The notes beneath the pieces were generated by a model. The model was given only the letters and a program-made list of their open reading frames with translations, was not told the DNA's origin and ran no database searches. 17,024 nucleotides of DNA from Thermaceae bacterium. Lineage in GTDB: Bacteria > Deinococcota > Deinococci > Deinococcales > Marinithermaceae. The DNA is taken from NCBI GenBank assembly GCA_027023345.1, contig JALVVO010000036.1, forward strand, positions 1 to 17,024, written 5' to 3'. Shown one piece after another: positions 1 to 6,849 of this stretch. Each line of letters begins with the position of its first letter. Within the stretch, counting starts at the first letter, position 1. Position numbers and translations under genes: made by a program.

Positions 1-1184
1 AGGTTGGGGAAGGGGCCCCGCGCCTTGGCGAGCTCGCGGCTCGCCGCCAGCGCCTCGGCGCGGAGGAAACCGGCGAGCTCGTCGGCCAGGGCGAGGGCCG
101 CCTCGGAGTCGTAGGGGATCCCCAGCCGGATCAAGAGCTCGGCGAAGCCCATGACCCCGAGCCCGATCTTCCGGTTGCGCTCGGCGATCAGCCGGTAGGG
201 GGCGGCGGGGAAGCGGTTTTGGTCGATCACGTCGTCGAGGAACCGCACCGCGAGATGAACGATCCCCCGAAGACCGCCCCAGTCGACCTCCCGGCCCCGG
301 ACGAAGGAGGCCAGGTTGACCGAGCCCAGGTTGCAGCTCTCGTAGGGAAGGAGGGGGACCTCGCCGCAGGGGTTGGTGGCCCGGATCGGGCCCAGGCCGG
401 GCAGGGGGTTTTCCCGGTTGATGGTGGAGAGGAAGACCATGCCGGGGTCGCCCCCCGCCCAGGCGGCCTCGGCGATCCTTCGGAAGAGGGCCCGGGCCCC
501 GACCCGCCGCACCGTCTGGCGGTTCCTGGGGTTCAAGAGCGGCCAGTCCCGGTCTCCCTCCACCGCCTCCAAAAAGGCGTCCTCGGCCCCCACCGAGAGG
601 TTGAAGTTCCGGAGCACCCCGGGACGGCGCTTGGCGGCGACGAAGGCCTCGATGTCGGGGTGGTCGGCGTCGAGGATGCCCATGTTGGCCCCCCGGCGCT
701 TGCCGCCCTGGCGGAGCTCCTCGGTGGCGGCGTCGAAGACCCGGAGGAAGGAGAGCGGCCCCGAGGCCCGGCCCCCGGTGGAGGCCACCCGGTCGCCCTC
801 GGGCCGGATGCGGGAGAAGTTGAACCCGGTGCCCCCGCCGGTCTGGTGAACCAGGGCGGTCTGGTGGAGGGTGGCGAAGATCGCGTCGATCGAGTCCTCG
901 ATGGGCAGCACGAAGCAGGCCGAGAGCTGGCCGAGCGGGGTGCCGGCGTTCATCAGCGTGGGGGAGTTGGGGAGGAAGCGGAGCGAGGCCATGGCCTCGT
1001 AGAACCGCTCGGCGAAGGCCTCGGCGTCTCGCTTCTTGCCGTAGCGGAGCTCGGCGGCGGCCACCGCCCGGGCCACCCGGCGGAACATCCCCTCGGGGTC
1101 CTCGATTACCTCTCCGGTGGCGTCCCGGAGCAGGTAGCGGGCCCTTAATACCCGAAGGGCGTGGGGGGTGAGCCTTGGGGTCAC
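1..1184 (-). CDS. nrdJ: Adenosylcobalamin-dependent (class II) ribonucleotide reductase, N-terminal part, cut by window edge
   Basis: Converts ribonucleotides to deoxyribonucleotides with a B12-derived radical, in the cytoplasm. I translated the minus strand directly: about 394 residues are visible and the C-terminus lies before base 1. Three family cysteines are present: C90 in QLSACFVLPIEDS and C284 in ESCNLGSVNL (the redox pair in family members), and C273 in NPCGE (the thiyl-radical cysteine). Other matches are LPNSPTLMNAG, HQTGGGTGFNFSRIRP, and GGKRRGANMGILDADHPDIE. I chose the GTG at 1184 because an in-frame TAA lies just upstream, near 1200, leaving no earlier start. There is no clear Shine-Dalgarno; the likely -10 (TAAACT) ends 11 nt before the GTG, so the mRNA may be almost leaderless. 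The long open frame on the opposite strand across this region is a composition shadow. The missing C-terminus would hold the remaining active-site residues and the reducing Cys pair. An intein beyond the edge cannot be excluded. Confidence 0.95.
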   Translation of the reverse strand, partial: MTPRLTPHALRVLRARYLLRDATGEVIEDPEGMFRRVARAVAAAELRYGKKRDAEAFAERFYEAMASLRFLPNSPTLMNAGTPLGQLSACFVLPIEDSIDAIFATLHQTALVHQTGGGTGFNFSRIRPEGDRVASTGGRASGPLSFLRVFDAATEELRQGGKRRGANMGILDADHPDIEAFVAAKRRPGVLRNFNLSVGAEDAFLEAVEGDRDWPLLNPRNRQTVRRVGARALFRRIAEAAWAGGDPGMVFLSTINRENPLPGLGPIRATNPCGEVPLLPYESCNLGSVNLASFVRGREVDWGGLRGIVHLAVRFLDDVIDQNRFPAAPYRLIAERNRKIGLGVMGFAELLIRLGIPYDSEAALALADELAGFLRAEALAASRELAKARGPFPN

Positions 1185-1227
1185 CTCGGATGACCAGTTT
1201 AGCCGCGTGTGACGCCCGGGTGACGCC
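1185..1227 (-). promoter_or_regulatory. Predicted nrdJ promoter with 11-bp-phased direct repeat
   Basis: On the minus strand GGCGTCAcccgGGCGTCA (1227 to 1210) is followed after exactly 8 nt by TAAACT (1201 to 1196), a good TANNNT -10. The GTG of nrdJ follows 11 nt later. No recognisable -35 is present; the repeat sits where it would be. That is the layout of promoters activated by OmpR/PhoB- or SARP-type winged-helix proteins. The repeat is seen directly; its use as an operator is inferred. It does not resemble the AT-rich palindromic NrdR boxes usual for ribonucleotide reductase genes. Confidence 0.45.
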
Positions 1228-1260
1228 GGAAGGGCAGGCTGAGGGTGGAGGTGAGCGCTC

Positions 1261-2652
1261 ATGAGGTGGCTCTGGCTTGTGGCGCTATTACCGCTGCTCA
1301 CGGCCTGCCCCCAGCCCCCGGGCCCGCCCCAGGTGGTGGCCACCGATCCCGAGGAGGGCGCCGTGGGCGTCCGCCTGGACCGGGCCTACGTCGCCGAGTT
1401 CTCCCTCCCCCTCGACCCCGCGAGCCTCTCCTCGGGGGCGATCGAGGTCCGGGTGGACGGGGCCCAGCTCGGCTTCGACGCCGAGCTCAAGGACGACCGT
1501 CGTGTGCTCGAGATCCGCCTCACCGAGGACCCGGGGAGCTTGCCCGCCGAGGTCGAGATCCGGCTCACCGACGCTCTACTAGGCGAAAACGGAGAGCCCA
1601 TCGTCCCCCACACCTGGCGCTTCACCCTGGCCGACTGGATCCCGCTGGCTAACGGCCTCGAGGCCCCCGGGGCCGAGGAGTTCTGGCTCTCCGGCGACCC
1701 CCTGGCGGTCGCCTGGTCCGCCCGCGGGGAGGGCGGGACCTACCAGGCCTACGCCCGCCGCTGGGCGACCGACGAGGAGACCTGGCGGCCCCTCGGCGAC
1801 CACCTGCCGGGGAACGGGCCCAAGGTCAGCCCGGCGCTCTGCGCCGACGGGGAAGGGGTTCTCCACGCCTTCTGGCGGGAGACCCGCGAGGAACGGGTGA
1901 AGACCAGCGCCTGGACCGGCGGCGCCTGGACCGACCCGGTGGCCCTACAGCTCTCGGTAGACGCGGTGGGCTCCGTGCCGAGCTGCAGCAAGCACCCGCC
2001 CCTAGTCGCCGCCTGGAACGAGTACGACGACAGCTTGAGCACCTTCTCCGCCTACGCGGCGCGGTGGAGCGAGTGGGGCTGGGAGAAGATCGCCGCCACC
2101 ATCCATAGCACCGCCTTCCCCGACGCCTTCACGGTCTACGCCGTGGCCGCCGGCGGCGGCCGGATCCAGGCCGCCTACCAAGCCCAACCGGGAGGGTCCC
2201 CCGAGTCTACGGTCTCGGAGTGGGACGGCAGCCGGTGGAACGTCCTGGGCGGCCCGCTGGAGGGCGACGGCGACCCCGGCACCGGGGCGCAGACCCCCCG
2301 CCTGGTGCACTCGCCGGACGGCGACGTCTTCGCCGCCTGGATCGAGGGGGGCCGGGCCTACGTGGCCCGCTGGGACGGGAGCGGCTGGCAGTTTCTGCCG
2401 AGCCCCGGGCCCGCCCGATCCACCGACCTCGACGCGGGAACCCGGCCGGTGGTGCTACGGATCGCCCCCGGCGAGGGCAGGGTCTACGTCCAGCGGTACG
2501 TCTCCGGGGGCTGGGTGACGCTCGGCGGCCCCCTGGGCGAGGGGGTTTTGGAGGCCCAGCTCGCCCTCACCGCTGCCGGCACCCCGGTGGTGGCCCTGGC
2601 CAACGGGGAGGGGCTCCGGGTCTACCGCTACAACCGGGTGCGACCCTACTAG
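1261..2652 (+). CDS. Secreted lipoprotein with Big_5-like Ig domain and beta-propeller-like repeats
   Basis: A 463-residue protein of unknown function, predicted to be lipid-anchored outside the cytoplasmic membrane. A short signal sequence ends in the lipobox LLTAC with the lipidated Cys at residue 16. Residues about 25-125 (VVATDPEEGAVGV to HTWRFTLADW) look like a bacterial Ig-like domain of the Big_5/SbsA type. The rest carries repeated beta motifs of the form VAAW/YVARWDGSGW/YVQRYVSGGW spaced about 50-60 residues apart, as in a beta-propeller or sialidase-like fold. The ATG at 1261 has an excellent Shine-Dalgarno (GGAGGTGA) 6 nt upstream. It is transcribed divergently from nrdJ. Its stop codon overlaps the stop of the convergent gene in the sequence CTAG. 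A role in binding surface glycans or proteins is a guess; no catalytic residues are recognisable. Confidence 0.85.
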   Translation: MRWLWLVALLPLLTACPQPPGPPQVVATDPEEGAVGVRLDRAYVAEFSLPLDPASLSSGAIEVRVDGAQLGFDAELKDDRRVLEIRLTEDPGSLPAEVEIRLTDALLGENGEPIVPHTWRFTLADWIPLANGLEAPGAEEFWLSGDPLAVAWSARGEGGTYQAYARRWATDEETWRPLGDHLPGNGPKVSPALCADGEGVLHAFWRETREERVKTSAWTGGAWTDPVALQLSVDAVGSVPSCSKHPPLVAAWNEYDDSLSTFSAYAARWSEWGWEKIAATIHSTAFPDAFTVYAVAAGGGRIQAAYQAQPGGSPESTVSEWDGSRWNVLGGPLEGDGDPGTGAQTPRLVHSPDGDVFAAWIEGGRAYVARWDGSGWQFLPSPGPARSTDLDAGTRPVVLRIAPGEGRVYVQRYVSGGWVTLGGPLGEGVLEAQLALTAAGTPVVALANGEGLRVYRYNRVRPY

Positions 2653-3767
2653 GTCTCCTCGTCGATGAAGAGCTCGGCCTTGATCTCGGCCTCCTCCTCG
2701 AGGTTGCCGCCCATCGCCGCCGCCACCACCCCGAGGGCGGCGGCGAACCCGGCGAAGGCGAGCACCGCCGGCCGTCCCGCCCACTCGAGCACAAGGCCGC
2801 GGGGCAGCGCCGCCCCCACCCCCAAGGTCAGGAGGAAGACCAACGCCCAGAGCGCGATCATCCCCAGCCCGAGGGTGAAGAAGAGCACGATGCGGGTGCG
2901 GGCGAGCTGCTCCCGCCAGGTGCGCTCGTGCCCCAGCCGGCCAAGGTCCTGGCCGTGGAAGAGGAAGAAGGTGGAGAAGAGGAGGGCGAGCAGGGTAAAG
3001 CCGGCGATCCCCGCCGGCGGCAGGCTCGCCGCCAGCGCCCAGGCGTCGGAGGTGATGACCAGGTAGACGGTGGAGACCGCGGCGGCGGCGGTGAAGCGCC
3101 CGAGGTAGAGGGGGAGCCGCCAGGGGGCGTGCTCGAGCACCTGCCGGAACACGCTCGCGGGGTCCTGGAGCAGGGTCTGGAGGTAGAAGCTCACCGCGTT
3201 CCAGCGCTCGGTCTCCTCCTCCAGCCGAGTGACCACCACCCGCTCGAGGTAGGCGCGCACGCGGGCGGCCTCGGCCGGGCGGTAGGGCTCGGGGGCGAGG
3301 TCCCGGGGCTCGAGCACCGGCCGCATCGGCCCCTCCGGGGCGTGCTCGAGCCCGAAGAGGTGCCCGAGAAAGTGGAGGGCGAGGGCGGCGATCTCCTCCA
3401 CCAGCCGCTCCCCGGTGGAGAGCCGGGAGGTCGAGAGCACCGCCACCTCCAGCGCCCGGCTGGAGAGCCCAAGGGCGTAGGGCCGGTGGCGGGGGACGAT
3501 CTCGTTGGGCACGATGACGATCGCGAAGTCCCAGCGGCGGTGGAGCTTCTCGTCCACCCCCATCTCCAAAAGCCCCACCGGGTCGAGCCCGCCCCGGGGC
3601 AGGTGCACCCGCCGCTCGGCGTAGGGGCTCTTCCACTCGAACTCGGGGAAGTTCTCGGCGAGCAGCTCCCGCACCCGCTCGCGGGCGAGCTCGTAGGCGG
3701 CGAGGAGCTCGGGGTCGCGCAGGTCGGCCCCGAGCAGCCAGCCCACCACCACCTCGGGCCGCGCCAT
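2649..3767 (-). CDS. Membrane protein with metzincin-like domain lacking the catalytic Glu
   Basis: A 372-residue protein. The N-terminal soluble half resembles archaemetzincin-type zinc peptidases in layout: a beta-rich stretch (FAIVIVPNEI, then VAVLSTSRLS) followed by a helix containing HFLGHLFGLEH at residues 132-142. This fits HExxHxxGxxH except that the catalytic Glu is Phe133. The three His ligands and the conserved Gly are intact, so zinc binding may persist without ordinary proteolysis. The C-terminal half has about four membrane segments (roughly 222-240, 250-270, 292-318, 332-353) and an acidic tail. The start is uncertain: ATG 3767 is preferred because the metzincin-like fold begins there (ARPEVVVGWLL), but its Shine-Dalgarno is poor; a TTG at 3833 would add 22 residues of non-conserved character. 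It is the last gene of the minus-strand cluster, downstream of the PsiE-family gene. The family assignment is my reading of the motif only. Confidence 0.75.
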   Translation of the reverse strand: MARPEVVVGWLLGADLRDPELLAAYELARERVRELLAENFPEFEWKSPYAERRVHLPRGGLDPVGLLEMGVDEKLHRRWDFAIVIVPNEIVPRHRPYALGLSSRALEVAVLSTSRLSTGERLVEEIAALALHFLGHLFGLEHAPEGPMRPVLEPRDLAPEPYRPAEAARVRAYLERVVVTRLEEETERWNAVSFYLQTLLQDPASVFRQVLEHAPWRLPLYLGRFTAAAAVSTVYLVITSDAWALAASLPPAGIAGFTLLALLFSTFFLFHGQDLGRLGHERTWREQLARTRIVLFFTLGLGMIALWALVFLLTLGVGAALPRGLVLEWAGRPAVLAFAGFAAALGVVAAAMGGNLEEEAEIKAELFIDEET

Positions 3768-3780
3768 CGGGACCAGGCTA

Positions 3781-3840
3781 TCACCGGCGCCGGGTCCAGT
3801 CCGGCCCGTAGCGGAAGAGCACCGCTTCCTCAACCCGCAT
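3781..3840 (-). CDS. Possible 19-residue leader or coupling ORF
   Basis: A short ATG-started frame encoding MRVEEAVLFRYGPDWTRRR begins inside the last codons of the PsiE-family gene and ends with TGA 13 nt before the ATG at 3767. A good Shine-Dalgarno (GGAGGG) lies upstream and its codons have the high GC3 of real genes here. It could couple translation from the upstream gene to the poorly ribosome-bound downstream start, or be a frameshifted remnant of that gene's N-terminus. It could also be chance. Confidence 0.25.
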   Translation of the reverse strand: MRVEEAVLFRYGPDWTRRR

Positions 3841-4255
3841 CCCTCGGTCCCTCCGGCTGCACCTTTAGCGCCAGCGTCCGGGCAGCGACCAAGACCAAAA
3901 CCCCCGCAGCCCAGAGCAAGACGCCCAGGGAATCAATCTTCTGGTTGTGGAGGCCGATGAAGAGCTCCCGGAGCACGAAGACCGCGCCGGCGTCGAGGAG
4001 GACGTGGATGCGCACCCGCTGCCATTCGAAGTAGTCCACGAAGGTGCGCACCAGCTCGATCACCACCACCAGGGTGAGCGCGTCCGAGATCAGTAGGTGG
4101 AAGGCCTCGGCCAGGTTGTGCCCGGAAAGGGTCTGGCCGAGGCCGAGGAGGATCCGCGCCACCCCGACGAAGAGCCCCAGCACCAGCACCACCACGACGA
4201 TGTTGAAGGCGAGCTGGATGCTGAGGCGATAAAAGCGGGTGACGGCCTCCTGCAC
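3830..4255 (-). CDS. PsiE-family (phosphate-starvation-inducible E) membrane protein
   Basis: A 141-residue integral membrane protein with four hydrophobic segments, about residues 14-36, 52-72, 84-100 and 108-127. The pattern (IQLAFNIVVVVLVLGLF, then DALTLVVVIELVRTFVDYFEWQRVRIHVLLDAGAVFVLREL) is typical of the PsiE family, PF06146. The molecular function of that family is not established; the name comes from induction of the E. coli gene by phosphate limitation. Start is GTG 4255 with TAGGGAC just upstream. It begins only 9 nt after the stop of the histone-fold gene, so the two are almost certainly co-transcribed. No Pho-box-like repeat precedes it, so the family name should not be read as evidence of phosphate control here. 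Confidence 0.85.
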   Translation of the reverse strand: MQEAVTRFYRLSIQLAFNIVVVVLVLGLFVGVARILLGLGQTLSGHNLAEAFHLLISDALTLVVVIELVRTFVDYFEWQRVRIHVLLDAGAVFVLRELFIGLHNQKIDSLGVLLWAAGVLVLVAARTLALKVQPEGPRDAG

Positions 4256-4264
4256 GTCCCTAGC

Positions 4265-4711
4265 CTACAGAAGAAGGTCGAAGACCCGCTCGGCCCGCTC
4301 CCAGTGCTCGGTCTGGGGGTTCTTGAGGCCGGGCTCGAGTTCCTTGAGCACCCGGGCGAGGGCCACCACCAGCGCCCCCGCGAGCTTGGGGAGGACCTCC
4401 CGCACGTCGTCGCCGACCTCGAGGTCGAGGGGCGGGAGCTTGGCGAGCTGGTCCAAAACGGGCTCGAGCTTCAAGGCCACGTCCATCCGCTCGAACGCGT
4501 GGATCGTCTCCTCGAGCCCCTTGGTGATCGGCAGGTCCGGCCGGTAGATGATGTCCCGGGCGTTGTACTTGGCGTTCTTCTCGGCGACCACCAGCAGGTC
4601 GTAGATCTTCTTGGTGAGGAAGTCGGAGACCCGCTTCAGGTCGTCCTTGTCGACGTCCAACGACGCCGCCTGGCGAAAGAGCCGTTCGAACTCGGCGACC
4701 GCCATCAACAT
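4265..4711 (-). CDS. DUF1931 double histone-fold protein
   Basis: A 148-residue protein of the DUF1931 family (PF09123). From memory it is very close to the structurally characterised Thermus thermophilus member and related to the Aquifex one. Those structures show two histone folds in one chain, a pseudo-dimer. Hallmarks seen are the N-terminal AEFERLFRQA, DLKRVSDFLTKKIYDLL, the central NAKYNARDIIYRPDLPITKGL linking the two folds, and the C-terminal KNPQTEHWERAERVFDLLL. In family members the histone fold suggests DNA binding and compaction, but the cellular role is not settled. Start is ATG 4711; the upstream G-rich tract (GGGGGGTGG) is a plausible ribosome site. It follows hsp20 across a GC-rich hairpin with no promoter I can see between, so its expression probably depends on read-through or RNA processing. 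Confidence 0.92.
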   Translation of the reverse strand: MLMAVAEFERLFRQAASLDVDKDDLKRVSDFLTKKIYDLLVVAEKNAKYNARDIIYRPDLPITKGLEETIHAFERMDVALKLEPVLDQLAKLPPLDLEVGDDVREVLPKLAGALVVALARVLKELEPGLKNPQTEHWERAERVFDLLL

Positions 4712-4726
4712 CGCGCACCACCCCCC

Positions 4727-4760
4727 AAAAGGCCAAGGGGGGGCCCTAGAGGGCCCCCAC
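4727..4760 (-). terminator. GC hairpin after hsp20, weak terminator or attenuator
   Basis: GGGGGCCC (4739-4746), loop TAGA, GGGCCCCC (4751-4758) form an 8-bp perfect stem. On the minus strand it starts 4 nt after the hsp20 stop and is followed by only a short T run (CCTTTTGG). It could terminate partially, or protect the 3' end of the upstream mRNA, so that the histone-fold gene is made at a lower level. Confidence 0.6.
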
Positions 4761-4762
4761 CC

Positions 4763-5188
4763 CTATTGCTCCACCTCGATCGCGATCTTCTTTGGACGGG
4801 CCTCCTCCGCCCGGGGCACGTCGAGGAAGAGGACCCCGTGCTTGAAGCGGGCCTTCACCTTGGAGAGGTCGAAGGTCGCCGGCACCGCGAAGCTCCGGAT
4901 GAAGGTGCCGTAGGGCCCCTCCACCCGGTGCCAGGTGACCCCCTCCTTCTGCTCGAAGGGCCGCTCGGCACGGACGGTGAGGGTCTCGTCCTCGGCGGTC
5001 ACGTCCACCTTCTCGGGCTCCACCCCGGGAAGGTAGACGGCGAAGTGCAGCCCCTCCTCGTCCTCGAAGACGTCCACCAGGGGGGCGAAGGTCCGCCCCT
5101 CGGCCCGCTGGCCCCGGGGCACCGTCATCGCCTGGGCCAGCCGCTCCTGCAACTCCTCGATCTCCTTGAAGGGATCCCAACGCATCAT
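4763..5188 (-). CDS. Small heat shock protein, Hsp20/alpha-crystallin family
   Basis: A 141-residue ATP-independent chaperone that holds unfolding proteins in the cytoplasm. The N-terminal arm begins MMRWDPFKEIEELQERL, a standard bacterial Hsp20 opening. The alpha-crystallin domain spans about residues 36-128, with VYLPGVEPEKVDVTAEDETL and the signature GVLFLDVP (118-125). The C-terminal stretch holds IAI (135-137), the I-x-I motif that docks into neighbouring subunits in the oligomer. Length is normal. The start is ATG 5188, 6 nt after a near-perfect Shine-Dalgarno GGAGGTGAT; the next codon (5185) is also ATG. The gene begins 16 nt after the stop of the baeRF-like gene and its ribosome site abuts that stop, which suggests coupled translation within one operon. 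Confidence 0.95.
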   Translation of the reverse strand: MMRWDPFKEIEELQERLAQAMTVPRGQRAEGRTFAPLVDVFEDEEGLHFAVYLPGVEPEKVDVTAEDETLTVRAERPFEQKEGVTWHRVEGPYGTFIRSFAVPATFDLSKVKARFKHGVLFLDVPRAEEARPKKIAIEVEQ

Positions 5189-5204
5189 CTCCCAATCACC
5201 TCCC

Positions 5205-6380
5205 TCACCAGCGCACGAGCCCGGCCATGCCGCCGAACTCGTCGGTAAGCCTTTGCTCGGCCTCGCCGCGGACGAACTCGAGCCGGGCGCCGTAGGCCTC
5301 GGCGAGGTCGGCGACGAGGTCTTTGAGGGGGCGCCGCTCGGGCTCGGCGCAGACCGCCCGGGCGGCCTCCCGGCTAGCGGCGGCGAAGCGCTCGGCGGGG
5401 CAGTAGTGGACCTCGAGGTCGGTGCGCCAGGGCAGCACCCAGAGGTAGACCCGCCCGATCATCAGCGCGTCGAGGACCCGCTCGGCCCCCCAGATGCCCT
5501 CCTCGCGGATGCGGTCCAGGAGCTTCGCCTCCTCCTCGCGCTCGATCCGCTCGAGCACCGGCCGCACCCGCAGGAGGACCTCGCCCGGCGCCGCCCGGGG
5601 ATGGTCGGGCGCGGGCAGGTGGGCCACCACCCGCTCGCTCATGGCCTTGGGGAGGAAGGTGGCGAAGTACTTGGTGTCCTCCTCCGGGCCCATGAGCAAG
5701 ACCCGCTGGATGCCCCGCTCCTCGACGAAGCGGGCGAGCTCGGCGGCGCGGTTCTTGTAGAAGCGGTGGGTCCACTCAAGCAGCCTGCGGTCGAACTTGT
5801 CCTTGGCGGTGCCGCCCTTGGCGGCGGCGGCGTAGCCCCCCACGGTTCGGGGCGCCGCCGGGCGCGACTCGGAGAGCCGCCGCCACTCCTCGGGGGCCAC
5901 CGCCCGGAAGGCGTCCAGGACCTCCTCGATCTGGTTCATGAAAACCTCGAAGAGCCGCCAGCGCTCGCGGTCGAGGAGCACCACGCCGTAGCGCTCGTAC
6001 TCGTCGAGGGCGAAAAGCAACGGGGCCACGTAGGGCTCGCCCCAGCGGGCCTCGACGAGGCCGGTCCTCAGGTCCACCACCGGGAGCTCGACGCCGAGGT
6101 CGAAGACCTCGAGGAAGTCCTCCCCCGCGAAGATCGCCCGCGTCACCGCCTGGGGCGCGTCGTGCTCGAGGCGGAAGAGCACCCGCTCGGCGATCTCCCG
6201 GGGCACCCCGAGCCCCTTCAGGGTGTCCTTGGCGCGGATGACGTAGGGCTTTTGCTTGTAGTCGAAGGTGTACTCGCTGACGTTGGGGTCGGCGGGGTTC
6301 ACCTGCACGTAGAGCGAGAGCACCGGGGCCGGGTGCCCGGCCAGGCGCTTCGCCCGCTCGATCGCGTCCTTCCCCAGCAT
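5205..6380 (-). CDS. baeRF/VLRF1-family release-factor-like protein
   Basis: A 391-residue protein of the bacterial/archaeal eRF1-like group. Visible elements are an N-terminal beta domain opening VLSLYVQVNPA, a middle region with GVVLLDRERWRLFEV and a glycine-alanine hinge (VGGYAAAAKGG) followed by FDRRLLEWTHRFYKNRAAEL, the RVLLMGPEEDTKYFATFLP core, and the C-terminal GGMAGLVRW, equivalent to the GGIAALLRY ending typical of eRF1/Pelota-like C domains. There is no GGQ peptide-release motif, so any ribosome role would be rescue or splitting rather than normal termination; that is an inference from the family. Start is ATG 6380 with GGGAGG 5 nt upstream; a longer frame reaching 6479 is arginine/serine-rich shadow of the preceding gene. 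It lies 10 nt after the ferritin-like gene and 16 nt before hsp20. Confidence 0.82.
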   Translation of the reverse strand: MLGKDAIERAKRLAGHPAPVLSLYVQVNPADPNVSEYTFDYKQKPYVIRAKDTLKGLGVPREIAERVLFRLEHDAPQAVTRAIFAGEDFLEVFDLGVELPVVDLRTGLVEARWGEPYVAPLLFALDEYERYGVVLLDRERWRLFEVFMNQIEEVLDAFRAVAPEEWRRLSESRPAAPRTVGGYAAAAKGGTAKDKFDRRLLEWTHRFYKNRAAELARFVEERGIQRVLLMGPEEDTKYFATFLPKAMSERVVAHLPAPDHPRAAPGEVLLRVRPVLERIEREEEAKLLDRIREEGIWGAERVLDALMIGRVYLWVLPWRTDLEVHYCPAERFAAASREAARAVCAEPERRPLKDLVADLAEAYGARLEFVRGEAEQRLTDEFGGMAGLVRW

Positions 6381-6390
6381 CGTCGCCTCC

Positions 6391-6837
6391 CTAGGCCCCC
6401 TCGGCGTAGGGGTCGAGCTTGGCGAGGACCTCGAGGAGCTCCTTGTAGTTCGCCTCTTCCTCCTCCTTGATCCGCGCAAAGAGCTTCTTGGTCTCGGGGT
6501 CGCCGAGGCCGAAGGCCTCCTCGAGGTAGGCCACGCGGTCGGCCTTCTCGGATTCGAGCGCCCTTAGGAGCTCCTCCCAGGTCGCCCCCTCCTTCACCTC
6601 CGGCGGCGGGGGCGGGGTGCCGCCGAGCGCCTTGATCCGCTCGGCCAAGAGCTCGGCGTGCCGCCGCTCGCGGCTCGCGATCTTCCTCAGCACCGCCCGA
6701 AGCTCCGCGTAGGGAAGCCCCTCCGCCGCGCGCTCGACCACCTGGGCGTCGGCGAGCTCGTCCTGGTAGCGGGTCTTCAGGACCTCGAGCAGGAGCTTCC
6801 TCCGGCCTTCGGGTACCCGTTCCAACATGCCCGCCAT
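6391..6837 (-). CDS. Ferritin-like (rubrerythrin-type) four-helix protein with one altered metal site
   Basis: A 148-residue all-helical protein. Helix 1 carries E27 (TRYQDELADAQ), helix 2 carries the ExxH motif E57-H60 (SRERRHAELLAERI), helix 3 holds ESEKADRVAYLEEAF, and helix 4 has IKEEEEANYKELLEVL, where the family's second ExxH reads E127-x-x-N130. The di-iron site is therefore incomplete on one side. Family members act in peroxide defence or iron handling; whether this one is active is uncertain. I place the start at ATG 6837, preceded by AAGGGGG at 5-nt spacing. A longer frame using a TTG at 6885 would start inside the -35 element and is rejected. It is the first gene of the stress cluster, directly behind its promoter. 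Confidence 0.78.
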   Translation of the reverse strand: MAGMLERVPEGRRKLLLEVLKTRYQDELADAQVVERAAEGLPYAELRAVLRKIASRERRHAELLAERIKALGGTPPPPPEVKEGATWEELLRALESEKADRVAYLEEAFGLGDPETKKLFARIKEEEEANYKELLEVLAKLDPYAEGA

Positions 6838-6849
6838 ACCGACCCCCTT

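Noticed and set aside
219..1148. 309-residue open frame on the plus strand over the nrdJ region
   Set aside because: Gly/Glu/Pro-rich translation with no family features; the minus strand encodes an unmistakable class II ribonucleotide reductase across the same bases.
2220..4034. 604-residue plus-strand open frame
   Set aside because: Low-complexity Gly/Glu/His/Pro/Arg composition, covering three genes on both strands; a typical shadow in high-GC DNA.
3830..4255. Reading the PsiE-family gene as part of the Pho-box regulon
   Set aside because: No CTTAACC-type repeat lies upstream, and the gene sits 9 nt behind another gene in an operon; only the family name suggests phosphate.
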